This document shows, in pieces, positions 55,746-62,991 of a stretch of 64,000 nucleotides of DNA. Position 1 is the stretch's first letter. Each line of letters opens with the position of its first letter. A program made the position numbers and the translations under genes. Under the pieces are notes generated by a model that was not told the DNA's origin, ran no database searches, and was given only the letters and a program-made list of their open reading frames with translations. The DNA comes from an uncultured Bacteroidales bacterium (lineage in GTDB: Bacteria; Bacteroidota; Bacteroidia; Bacteroidales; FEN-979). The DNA is taken from contig CAISRB010000012.1 in assembly GCA_903887775.1 (NCBI GenBank), positions 124,001-188,000 on the forward strand, in the 5' to 3' direction.

Positions 55746-56702
55746 TCAGTTTTCCAGCATCAGCTTTGCTTCCAAAATGGAATAAAGATCATAACCATTT
55801 CCAGCCCGGATACCTTCACCGGGATCAGAAATCTTCTTTAGCATTTCCCGGATCTGTCTTTTCCTTGCTTTTTTATCATTCTGGTTCAGGATTTCTTCAG
55901 GGATTGCCTTTAGCATTGAATTAATCCTTTCTTCAGCATTGATATTAAACAGGCTTTCTGTTTCTTTGAATGCCAAAAGGATAATATTTCCAGCGGATAA
56001 AGACTTTTTGTCTTTCGGGATCAGAATGGATTCTGTTTTCATAATGTTTCGGTATTGTGACAGAAGATCAGCTTTGCATTTTTCGTAAAAATCCGGGATC
56101 AGAAGATCATTGACCAGGATACGGATTCCAGAATTAAGGGCTTTATATGGCTTCTTATAATGATTCTCAATCTTCAAATAATGCTTTCCCTGATCATAAC
56201 CGTAATCATTGCTTAAAAGGCTTCTTATTGCTTTATCCAGCTTGTTTTTCATGTTCCTTCCGGCATCATAAAGCTTCAGGGATTGAATAATCCCTTCAAA
56301 GATTTTTGCATCAGGATTAATAGACCTGGTTTGCATTCCTTTGATCTTTATATGGTGCCTGATCAATTCTTCTGGCTTTGCCTGGACTTCAATAATACTG
56401 CCATATTCAAACCTGGATAATTCGGCTTCCCAAAGATTCACTTTCAGCCTGGATGAAATATCATTGATTGATCCCTGAAAGGATTCCCGGCCAAAGGTGA
56501 AATTATGCTTTTGCCAATAGTAAGGAAGGCTTCCTTTCACTTTCAGAAGGTTGTTTGATTCATTATGCCATACTTCCATTTCTTTGCATCCTTTCAGAAA
56601 GAATTTATTCCAGCCTGATTTATAAGTTGCTTCATGTTGCAAATAATCAAAGCATGGATTATCTTTGCATTGGTGCTTGGTTATTTCAGTATAATCAATC
56701 AT
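55746..56702 (-). CDS. Putative replication initiator, filamentous phage II/X-like
   Basis: 318 residues. The central stretch LKVKGSLPYYWQKHNFTF, followed by AELSRFEYGSIIEV, matches the 'V.GSL.KY..GNN' and substrate-binding pattern of the phage/plasmid replication proteins of the II/X family (rolling-circle initiators of filamentous phages and related plasmids). SLKLYDAGRNMKNKLDKAIR and YLKIENHYKKP resemble the later 'Y.K..E......LR.E.R.KK' region. The C-terminal third is helical and basic. The assignment rests on motif recall and is moderate. It implies the element can replicate after excision by nicking its own origin. It lies 23 bases after the 159-residue gene. Confidence 0.58.
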   Translation of the reverse strand: MIDYTEITKHQCKDNPCFDYLQHEATYKSGWNKFFLKGCKEMEVWHNESNNLLKVKGSLPYYWQKHNFTFGRESFQGSINDISSRLKVNLWEAELSRFEYGSIIEVQAKPEELIRHHIKIKGMQTRSINPDAKIFEGIIQSLKLYDAGRNMKNKLDKAIRSLLSNDYGYDQGKHYLKIENHYKKPYKALNSGIRILVNDLLIPDFYEKCKADLLSQYRNIMKTESILIPKDKKSLSAGNIILLAFKETESLFNINAEERINSMLKAIPEEILNQNDKKARKRQIREMLKKISDPGEGIRAGNGYDLYSILEAKLMLEN

Positions 56703-56725
56703 TCAATATCCAAATGAAGCCCGGC

Positions 56726-57205
56726 TTATGCTGGGCTTTGTTGCTTCAATAGCTTATATAAATATGGGAATACCTGATCTTTTTGGAATAACAATCCCCG
56801 GAAAATATGGACTGATACAGTTTTCCATTCATCAGAAGAATGAAGGATCAGAAGATCCCCGGTTCCTTCTGTTTTTCCTGTTTCATTGCTGATCCCAATA
56901 TCCCCATATCCAGCAAACACAGGGAAATCCGGGATTTCATAAACTGAAGTATGAATCCAGCCGGGCTTATGCTTTTTATATATGGATTCATCATTCTTTT
57001 TGAAGGTTGCTTTTATCTGGCCTGTTAGTTTTTCAAGGTGGCCCCGGCCTGTTTGGTGAATCATTGAAAAGGATTCCCTTGTAATTCCGATCCTTGCCGG
57101 AAGGATTCCGCTGGCCCCGGCTGTCAAATAATAGCTGGTTTTGGTGCCTGACTTCAATTCATACATAAATTGAAGGTGGTTTGATTTCAGAAATTCAGCA
57201 TTCAT
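56726..57205 (-). CDS. Element protein of unknown function
   Basis: 159 residues from ATG 57205; the frame is open upstream to 57352 but that part overlaps the helix-turn-helix gene. No known family. The sequence is mixed alpha/beta with ELKSGTKTSYYLTAGASGIL, IHQTGRGHLEKLTGQIKATF and VFAGYGDIGISNETGKTEG. A single-strand binding or replication accessory role is conceivable from its place between a regulator and the initiator, but nothing shows it directly. It lies 13 bases after the helix-turn-helix gene. Confidence 0.55.
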   Translation of the reverse strand: MNAEFLKSNHLQFMYELKSGTKTSYYLTAGASGILPARIGITRESFSMIHQTGRGHLEKLTGQIKATFKKNDESIYKKHKPGWIHTSVYEIPDFPVFAGYGDIGISNETGKTEGTGDLLILHSSDEWKTVSVHIFRGLLFQKDQVFPYLYKLLKQQSPA

Positions 57206-57218
57206 TTCAATATCCCTT

Positions 57219-57491
57219 TTATTGTTTGATGTAATTTTTCTGCATAAATTCTTCCAGATCAGCCTTTTTGATATAAATTTTCCGGCCAAACTGTGAAAAG
57301 GGAATGACTTTCTTATCCCGGTAATCCTGCCAGGTTTTCCGGCAAACTCCAAACATTTTCCGGGCTGTTTCAGATTGAATCCATTGATTAACCAGGGATT
57401 CTTCCTTCTGATTTTTAATTGCTGATCTGATTTCCGATATTTCGGAAAACAACTGATTCAGCTTTTCTTCTTCCAATACAATGAAATTCAT
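57219..57491 (-). CDS. Helix-turn-helix (excisionase/MerR-like) DNA-binding protein
   Basis: 90 residues. A helical N-terminus (LEEEKLNQLFSEISEIRSAI) is followed by a winged helix-turn-helix of the HTH_17 type: QSETARKMFGVCRKTWQDYR, then DKKVIPFSQFGRKIYIKKADLEEF. Such proteins are common in Bacteroidota mobile elements as excisionases or regulators. It is the first gene after the 177-base non-coding gap, so it is well placed to bind the repeated ATCAAC boxes there and control either the operon or excision. Confidence 0.8.
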   Translation of the reverse strand: MNFIVLEEEKLNQLFSEISEIRSAIKNQKEESLVNQWIQSETARKMFGVCRKTWQDYRDKKVIPFSQFGRKIYIKKADLEEFMQKNYIKQ

Positions 57492-57668
57492 AAGGTTACA
57501 CTTTTAAGTTAAAATATGTTTGTGTTTGAATTGAAAAACAAAGTTTATATCAACCTAAAAGGAATTTGAATCAACTATTTTCAATGGAATCAACTTCCAT
57601 TTTTGATAACAATAAAAAAGCCCTTCCAAAAATGAAAGGGCCGGATCAAAGAAATTGATCTTTCAGGC
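57492..57668. promoter_or_regulatory. Element control region with three phased ATCAAC repeats
   Basis: A gap of 177 bases between the integrase-side operon and the leftward replication operon. ATCAAC occurs three times in the same direction, at 57549-57554, 57570-57575 and 57589-57594, 21 and 19 bases apart (about two helical turns). Two copies sit in the longer word GAATCAACT. The region must hold the promoter of the helix-turn-helix operon. The boxes could be operator or origin iterons. No clear TAnnTTTG box is seen; a one-base-off form (AAACTTTG) lies on the minus strand. Confidence 0.5.
57614..57641 (-). terminator. Intrinsic terminator of the integrase operon
   Basis: On the minus strand the stem GCCCTT/AAGGGC is followed by TTTTTT. 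It ends the transcript from integrase and the 245-residue gene, isolating it from the replication operon. Confidence 0.75.
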
Positions 57669-58406
57669 TTAAACTATGGGCTTTCTTAAATTCTGCATTG
57701 TTTTGACAAGGTAATATCTTTCAGTTTTGTTTTTATAGGCTGTTGTATAGGGCTTTGGTTTAATGATCCCGGCAATAAGGAATAATTTTCCGGCAAAGTA
57801 ATTTTCTTCTGTTTCTGAAAAATCCTTCAATTCAGGGAATAGTAAATTATTTAGGAATTTCAGCAAAGTGAAAAAATGTTCCCTTATCATTATTCCCGGA
57901 AGTTTGACTGCGGCCCCCGGCCTTTGCTTATAAAAATCCAATATTCCCCTTTCTTTGCAAAACTTATAATCATTGATCAAACTTGAAAATCCTTTGATTG
58001 CTTCTTTTATGAATTTTGGATCATTCAGGGATATTGAATCAGGTTCCCTGGCCCCGGTGACCTTGCTTTCTCCTTCCAAATGAATAGCTTTGATAGTGTT
58101 TTCTTCCAGAAACTTCCCAAATTTTGACAAAGCTAAATGATAGGTTTTCCGACTTTCTTCTTCAATGTTTGGCCCCGGTTCATTGGCCCAGGTGCTTTGA
58201 CCCCGGAAAATCTCTATCAGAAAGCAAAAATTATTAATGGTTTGCTGATCCTGAATGTTATATTTTGAAAGAAAGTCTTTGACCTGATCATATTCTTTCT
58301 TTGAAATAATATGGTTTTCTTTTTTATGAGAGAATCCCATAGGGCCAAAGTACTTCTTCAGAAATGGAATATCAACTGTTATTTTGACAGGTTCATCCGG
58401 GTTCAT
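57669..58406 (-). CDS. Orphan protein coupled to the integrase
   Basis: 245 residues; no known family. It is rich in Lys, Phe and Asn, mainly helical, with KKYFGPMGFSHKKENHIISK at the N-terminus and FFTLLKFLNNLLFPELKDFS near residue 180. There is no membrane segment or signal peptide. The ATG overlaps the integrase stop by four bases (ATGA), so the two are translated together. A partner always made with the integrase might set recombination direction, confer immunity or act in helper interaction; these are guesses from position. It is followed by a terminator. Confidence 0.6.
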   Translation of the reverse strand: MNPDEPVKITVDIPFLKKYFGPMGFSHKKENHIISKKEYDQVKDFLSKYNIQDQQTINNFCFLIEIFRGQSTWANEPGPNIEEESRKTYHLALSKFGKFLEENTIKAIHLEGESKVTGAREPDSISLNDPKFIKEAIKGFSSLINDYKFCKERGILDFYKQRPGAAVKLPGIMIREHFFTLLKFLNNLLFPELKDFSETEENYFAGKLFLIAGIIKPKPYTTAYKNKTERYYLVKTMQNLRKPIV

Positions 58407-59734
58407 GGCTTTGCTGTTTTTAAGGTGCTTCCACCTGTTACGGATTCCAGGGAATTATCCATATCAGCATTTCCAAAGCCCTGAAGATATGCTTTTGTGA
58501 TTGCCATTGAAGAATGATTCAATAATTCTGAAATCATTTCAGTTGAAAGTTTCTTTTCATTCTTTGCGATATTGGCCCAGGAATGCCGGGAAATATGGAA
58601 GGATACATTCTTTTCAATTTTTACAGTTTCTAAACTTGCAATCTTTTTTAAATATTTATTAATCAAAGCATTCTTTGAAGATACCTGATTGAAAAGGAAG
58701 ACCCTATCAGAATAATCCTTCCGGGAATCCAGCAAAGGGAAAATATAATCTTTGGCCCCGGTTCCCGGTCTTCTGTATAAGTTCAGAATTTCTTCAGCCT
58801 TTGGCATTAGTTTAAGGTTTAAGGGCTTTTCATTTTTATCCATGTAGTATATCAGCCTTCCTTCAATAACATTACCCCAGGTCAATTTAATGCAATCTGA
58901 AGCTCGGATTCCGGCCTGATAGAAGCTGAAAAGAAACATATTCCGGGAATGCCATATCAGGGTGCCTTCAGGAAGCTGAAGGGCTTCAATCCTTTGGATT
59001 TCTTCCTGGGTTAATTTGTCCTTGCTTACTTTGGTTTTTTTCAGTTTATAGGCAAGGAAAGGTGAATCCTGTGGTTTAATCAGCCCTTCTTCAATGGCAT
59101 CATTGATCAGGGCCTTAATGAATCCCATATTCTTATGAATGGTGTTAGTTGAATTTCCCTTTCCTTTTGGTGGTTTGGTGGAAAGAAAGGATTCATATTG
59201 CTTCAGGAAGGCCAAAGTAATATCAGAAAACAGAAGATCAGGGATTCCCTTTGATTCTGCAAAGGGCTTCAGCTTATTGAAAAAAATGGAATTGAAATGC
59301 TTTACAAAGGAATAACTGTATTTTGTGGATGTTTTATAATATTCTAACTGACTTTCGGCAAAAGGAAAGAAGGAATGCGAAGCATTAGGATTAACAATCT
59401 TTTGCTTAATGCTATGAAGGGATAAGCTTTGCTTCTTTTCTTCCAATTCATTGAAGTTCCTTTTTGCTTCATTGAATTTTGATTCCAGCTGTTTATTTAA
59501 GGAATTATATTCCGGGTTGGATTGCCTGATCCATTTACCGTATTTTACTTCCCTTCTTTTCTTTCCATTTTTGTCTTTAATAACTGATCCCCATTGCTTT
59601 TTATCAGGGATTGAGATTCCCAGCTTTATCTTTTTATGTTTCCGATTCTGGGTAATGCGAAGGAAGACTTCATAAAGACCATTTTGGCCCGGTCTTCCAC
59701 TTAATTCTAAATTGAAGGTGGTGTTCATAATCAA
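58403..59734 (-). CDS. Tyrosine recombinase (phage-type integrase)
   Basis: 443 residues. An N-terminal arm-binding/SAM-like part (about 1-230, LKQYESFLSTKPPKGKGNST) precedes the catalytic domain, with Arg in GIRASD (about 270), His380-x-x-Arg383 (HISRH), His407 (LNHSS) and nucleophile Tyr416 (KAYLQGF). The set is complete, so it should be active. It recombines attP with the tRNA-Ala 3' end. It is transcribed leftward from the right end of the element; the right arm repeats and attR lie behind its start. A start three codons in (59728) is equally possible. Confidence 0.95.
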   Translation of the reverse strand: MIMNTTFNLELSGRPGQNGLYEVFLRITQNRKHKKIKLGISIPDKKQWGSVIKDKNGKKRREVKYGKWIRQSNPEYNSLNKQLESKFNEAKRNFNELEEKKQSLSLHSIKQKIVNPNASHSFFPFAESQLEYYKTSTKYSYSFVKHFNSIFFNKLKPFAESKGIPDLLFSDITLAFLKQYESFLSTKPPKGKGNSTNTIHKNMGFIKALINDAIEEGLIKPQDSPFLAYKLKKTKVSKDKLTQEEIQRIEALQLPEGTLIWHSRNMFLFSFYQAGIRASDCIKLTWGNVIEGRLIYYMDKNEKPLNLKLMPKAEEILNLYRRPGTGAKDYIFPLLDSRKDYSDRVFLFNQVSSKNALINKYLKKIASLETVKIEKNVSFHISRHSWANIAKNEKKLSTEMISELLNHSSMAITKAYLQGFGNADMDNSLESVTGGSTLKTAKP

Positions 59735-59768
59735 TCAATATCCACCTTAAAGATAATACATAAATGAA

Positions 59769-59790
59769 TTGCAGAAACATTTGCAGAAAC
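59769..59790 (+). repeat. Right pair of TTGCAGAAAC repeats (putative integrase arm sites)
   Basis: Copies at 59769-59778 and 59781-59790, matching the left pair at 54488. They lie between the integrase start and attR, so they may also affect integrase expression. Confidence 0.65.
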
Positions 59791-59905
59791 AATTTATTAA
59801 CTTTATTAGCTTTTTTTATATCCTATTTCCAGAATAAAATTAACTTTGTATTGATTATCAGGGCTGTTTGATAAGGAAGAATTTCTTAGACAGTAAAGGT
59901 TGTAT

Positions 59906-59920
59906 TCCCCTATACTCCAC
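59906..59920 (+). other. attR core
   Basis: TCCCCTATACTCCAC, identical to the tRNA end at 54415-54429. Only a diverged trace of the tRNA T arm (TAAAGGT) precedes it, as expected when the phage copy rebuilds the tRNA end on one side only. Confidence 0.9.
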
Positions 59921-59921
59921 C

Positions 59922-59969
59922 AAAACCTTCGCAAACTTATGAAAATAAACAGTTTGCGAAGGTTTTTTT
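59922..59969 (+). terminator. Strong terminator, probably the displaced tRNA-Ala terminator
   Basis: A perfect 16-base stem AAAACCTTCGCAAACT / AGTTTGCGAAGGTTTT with a 13-base loop and a T-run to 59969. It starts two bases after attR, exactly where a tRNA-Ala terminator would lie if the element were removed. Confidence 0.9.
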
Positions 59970-60061
59970 ATAAGGTTGATACTTAGGACTTCTGAATGAA
60001 GGCCTGCAAAGTTTCATCTTCCGGGAAATAATAAAACACATTATTTATCAACCGGGCTGGG

Positions 60062-60069
60062 TACTTTTG
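60062..60069 (+). promoter_or_regulatory. Bacteroidota -7 box of the cysteine dioxygenase gene
   Basis: TACTTTTG matches TAnnTTTG, ending 19 bases before the ATG at 60089. Confidence 0.55.
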
Positions 60070-60088
60070 TCTTGAAAAACTGAAATAT

Positions 60089-60565
60089 ATGAACAATCTG
60101 GAAGAATTATTTAATGCCCTGGATGCAAGTCTCAGAAGCGGGCAAAAACTGAAAGACCTTGGAACGATATTATCCGCTTATAACGGAGAAGATTGGAAAC
60201 AATATGAAAAGTACAATGCTGATCACTATGCCCGGAACCTTGTGAAGATCAACGACCAGCTTGAAATGCTTATCCTTTGCTGGGAGGTTCACCAGGGCTG
60301 CCCTGTTCATGATCACCCTGTAAACGGTTGCCTCGTAAGGATACTTCAAAGCGAAGTTACTGAGAATGTTTATGAATTATCCGGAAAACCGGAATTATTG
60401 AGCAGCAGCATCCTTCCTACCGGGGGTATCGCCTACAAACAGGGAAATATCATATTGCATGCAATTTTCAATCATTCCGAAAAACGGGCCGCCTCCATTC
60501 ATATTTACAGTCCCCCGAATTACCGGCCGAACTACTTTTATGACATTCCGGAGAAGAAGAAATAA
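60089..60565 (+). CDS. Cysteine dioxygenase, type I
   Basis: 158 residues, a small cupin. The iron ligands His74 and His76 (CPVHDH), Cys81 (of the Cys-Tyr cofactor pair in animals), His124 (IILHAIFN) and Tyr140 (SIHIYSPP) are at the spacing of known cysteine dioxygenases. It oxidises cysteine to cysteine sulfinic acid, controlling cysteine level. The first chromosomal gene after the integrated element, with its own promoter. Confidence 0.88.
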   Translation: MNNLEELFNALDASLRSGQKLKDLGTILSAYNGEDWKQYEKYNADHYARNLVKINDQLEMLILCWEVHQGCPVHDHPVNGCLVRILQSEVTENVYELSGKPELLSSSILPTGGIAYKQGNIILHAIFNHSEKRAASIHIYSPPNYRPNYFYDIPEKKK

Positions 60566-60622
60566 GAGGTAAAGAAACGGAGATAAAGACAAAACGGCCA
60601 TTGGGAATTCCAAAAATCCCTG

Positions 60623-60630
60623 TATTTTTG
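60623..60630 (+). promoter_or_regulatory. Promoter of the methylmalonyl-CoA epimerase gene
   Basis: The -7 box TATTTTTG with a -33 TTG at 60601-60603, 19 bases upstream. This is the best complete Bacteroidota-type promoter in the window. Confidence 0.7.
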
Positions 60631-60674
60631 CGGTATCTTGTTAATAGATTAACAAAAATAAATTCTAATTGTTT

Positions 60675-61076
60675 ATGAAACCAACTCATATTGAGCATAT
60701 TGGAATAGCGGTAAAAAACCTTGATGAGTGCATTCCGTTTTATGAAAAAATTCTGGGAACAAAATGCTATTCAATAGAAGAAGTTAAAGACCAGAAAGTG
60801 AGGACGGCCTTTTTCATGATCGGTCAGACGAAGATAGAGTTGCTAGAAAGCACTGATCCGGAAGGCCCGATTGGCAAATTTCTTGAGAAAAAAGGCGAAG
60901 GGATCCATCATCTTGCCTTCGCAGTCGAGAATACGGACATCGCGCTGAATGAGGCAAAAGAGGCAGGAATTGAGCTTATCGACAAACAGTCGCGCCAGGG
61001 GGCAGAAGGACTGACCATAGGGTTCCTTCATCCGAAGTCAACAAAAGGAGTATTAATGGAATTATGTTGCAAATAA
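60675..61076 (+). CDS. mce: Methylmalonyl-CoA epimerase
   Basis: 133 residues from ATG 60675. Two glyoxalase/VOC half-domains: HIEHIGIAVKNLDECIPFYE at the start (His8 metal ligand), KIELLEST, GEGIHHLAFAVEN (metal His) and LMELCCK at the end (metal Glu). The enzyme interconverts (R)- and (S)-methylmalonyl-CoA in the propionate pathway. The methylmalonyl-CoA mutase genes are not in the window. A rubrerythrin-like gene follows after eight bases. Confidence 0.93.
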   Translation: MKPTHIEHIGIAVKNLDECIPFYEKILGTKCYSIEEVKDQKVRTAFFMIGQTKIELLESTDPEGPIGKFLEKKGEGIHHLAFAVENTDIALNEAKEAGIELIDKQSRQGAEGLTIGFLHPKSTKGVLMELCCK

Positions 61077-61084
61077 ATTTTTAT

Positions 61085-61588
61085 ATGGAAACCAATAAAG
61101 CGATCGACATCCTGAAAATGGCAATCCTCATGGAAAAAAGAGGGTATGCATTTTATGCAAAAGTGGCTGAAAATTCAAGTGATCCTGACATCAGTCATAT
61201 TTTTCACGTTATGGCCGATGAAGAAACAAAACATATAAAGTTTCTTTCAGACCAGTTTGTACATTATGAGAAGGAGCATAAGTTTGCCCATTTGAAGTTG
61301 TCAGACCTTGAAAATGAAGAGTTTGTAAACCTGATCCTGAGTGAAGACATGAAGAAAAAGATCTCTTCAGCAGGGTTTGAGGCTGCTGCTATTTCTGCCG
61401 CCGTTGATTTTGAAAACAGGGCGATCGATGTTTATACAAAACAGGCCGGCTTAACAGCCGATCCCAATGAAAAAGCCTTATACCAATGGCTTGCCGATTG
61501 GGAAAAAGGGCACCTGAAAGTGCTGAATGACATTGACAACGAACTGAAGGAAAAAATCTGGAACGACAACCAGTTCTGGCCTTTCTGA
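61085..61588 (+). CDS. Rubrerythrin-like ferritin-fold protein
   Basis: 167 residues from ATG 61085 (METNKAIDILKMAILMEKRG). A four-helix diiron pattern is visible: Glu17 in the first helix, Glu47-x-x-His50 (DEETKH) in the second, VDFENRAIDVY in the third and WEKGHLKVL in the fourth. No C-terminal rubredoxin domain. The family reduces peroxide or stores iron under low oxygen. It is co-transcribed with mce (eight-base gap) and converges on the permease gene five bases away, which suits an anaerobe or microaerophile. Confidence 0.85.
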   Translation: METNKAIDILKMAILMEKRGYAFYAKVAENSSDPDISHIFHVMADEETKHIKFLSDQFVHYEKEHKFAHLKLSDLENEEFVNLILSEDMKKKISSAGFEAAAISAAVDFENRAIDVYTKQAGLTADPNEKALYQWLADWEKGHLKVLNDIDNELKEKIWNDNQFWPF

Positions 61589-61593
61589 CAAAA

Positions 61594-62856
61594 TCACATA
61601 CTTGTCCTCATTGCTTCCACCGGGTCAAGCTTCGACGCTGAAAAAGCAGGGATAATCCCGGATATCAATCCGATTAATGCTGAAACACCTACTCCCAGGA
61701 AAATATTTCCCTGGGTCAGTATGAGGTGAAAACTTGTCAGGCTGGATACTATCAGGGTCATGATCAGGATGATGAGCAAGCCTACGACCCCTCCTATTAT
61801 TGATAAAAAGATGGCTTCGAACAGGAATTGCAGGAGGATAAAATAGTTTTTCGCACCCAGGGCTTTTTGTATGCCTATAATATTGGTTCTTTCTTTAACC
61901 GAAACGAACATAATATTGGCGATGCCAAATCCTCCAACCAGCAGGGAGAACCCGCCTATGATCCAGCCCACCAAAGCAATCACCCTGAAAAGGCTGTCGA
62001 ATCCTTTTGCAATGATGTCCGTTTCATTGATCGCAAAGTTATCTTCGGCCGAAGGTTTGATTTTCCTGATGGAGCGCATGATCCCGGTAAGCTCATCCTT
62101 AAGTTCGGCATTTGATGCCAGGGGCTTGGCTTTTACAGCGATAGTGGTGCCCATTTCTTTGAGGTCAACAAGTGTTTTAAAATAATTGACAGGCAGGTAA
62201 ACAGTCTTATCGTTGCTGTTGCCGAAAAAATCCTCACCTTCTTTTTTCATTACACCCACGATCTCGATATTTCTACCGAAAATCTTGATCTTCTGCCCAA
62301 TAGCATCCTGGTTGGGAAATAGACCCGTGGCTATGTCGGCGCCGATTATCGCAATAGGACGGCCACTGGCATCTTCGTTGGCTGAAAAATACCGGCCGCT
62401 GGCAATTTCAAATTTCCAGACCTTGTCAAAATCAGTGGAAACGCCAAGGATTCCGACGTTTTCAACATAGTTACTCCGGTATTTAACTGTTTTATTGACC
62501 TGGGAGAAAAACGCAGAATTTTCAGCAAGGCTGCTCCTTCTTTCAATTTCGCGCAAATCGTTAAGAGTCGCTTCGGGACGCTGGTAGTATTTCCACCATG
62601 GGTAATCCGAACCCATTGACCATGGCCATTTCTGGACATAAAGCACATTGCTGCCGAGAGAAGCAATGCTTTTTCGGATGGCTGCTTCCATCGAATCGAA
62701 TACAGTGAAAACGGAAATAACACAGAAAATACCAATCGTGATGCCCAGCAAAGAAAGGATGGTTCTTACTTTATTGACCACAATTGCCTGAATGGCAAAA
62801 AGATAACTTTCCCTGAATAGCCTGAGGAAAATAAGATATGCCTGAAATTGTTTCAC
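61594..62856 (-). CDS. MacB-type ABC transporter permease
   Basis: 420 residues from a GTG start at 62856. The MacB layout: first membrane helix (about 32-55, ILSLLGITIGIFCVISVFTV), a large periplasmic domain (about 60-280, with RPIAIIGADIATGLFP) and three C-terminal membrane helices in an FtsX-type domain (KERTNIIGIQKALGAKNYFI, GLISGIIPAFSASKLDPVEAMR). The ATPase partner is not adjacent. Such permeases pull substrates (lipoproteins, peptides, drugs) out of the periplasm or signal envelope stress. Confidence 0.88.
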   Translation of the reverse strand: MKQFQAYLIFLRLFRESYLFAIQAIVVNKVRTILSLLGITIGIFCVISVFTVFDSMEAAIRKSIASLGSNVLYVQKWPWSMGSDYPWWKYYQRPEATLNDLREIERRSSLAENSAFFSQVNKTVKYRSNYVENVGILGVSTDFDKVWKFEIASGRYFSANEDASGRPIAIIGADIATGLFPNQDAIGQKIKIFGRNIEIVGVMKKEGEDFFGNSNDKTVYLPVNYFKTLVDLKEMGTTIAVKAKPLASNAELKDELTGIMRSIRKIKPSAEDNFAINETDIIAKGFDSLFRVIALVGWIIGGFSLLVGGFGIANIMFVSVKERTNIIGIQKALGAKNYFILLQFLFEAIFLSIIGGVVGLLIILIMTLIVSSLTSFHLILTQGNIFLGVGVSALIGLISGIIPAFSASKLDPVEAMRTSM

Positions 62857-62991
62857 TGCAGTAAAGTTACGTAAATCCTTTAAAATCTAAGCTCTCTTTA
62901 TTGTTAAATTCCCCGATTTTTAATATCATTGCAGGAAATTGAGCATACTGGTTTTAGACGAAAAAATCCTTTTGGAGTTACAGATATCCTT

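Larger units (their letters stand above)
54415..59920. mobile_element. Integrated 5.5-kb element in tRNA-Ala, candidate phage satellite
   Basis: Bounded by a 15-base direct repeat TCCCCTATACTCCAC (54415-54429 and 59906-59920); the left copy is the 3' end of an intact tRNA-Ala. All eight genes run leftward: integrase, a 245-residue orphan, helix-turn-helix, a 159-residue orphan, a II/X-like replication initiator, a TerS-like protein, and two small related proteins. Base composition is visibly A+T-richer than the flanks and codon use favours Lys, Asn and Ile. No capsid, portal, large terminase, lysis, relaxase or cargo-resistance gene is seen. That the element moves by site-specific recombination is well supported; that it is a phage satellite is inference from integrase plus replication plus TerS. 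Confidence 0.92.

Noticed and set aside
54415-59920. Complete prophage or conjugative element
   Set aside because: No capsid, tail, portal, large terminase, lysis or relaxase/transfer gene in the 5.5 kb.
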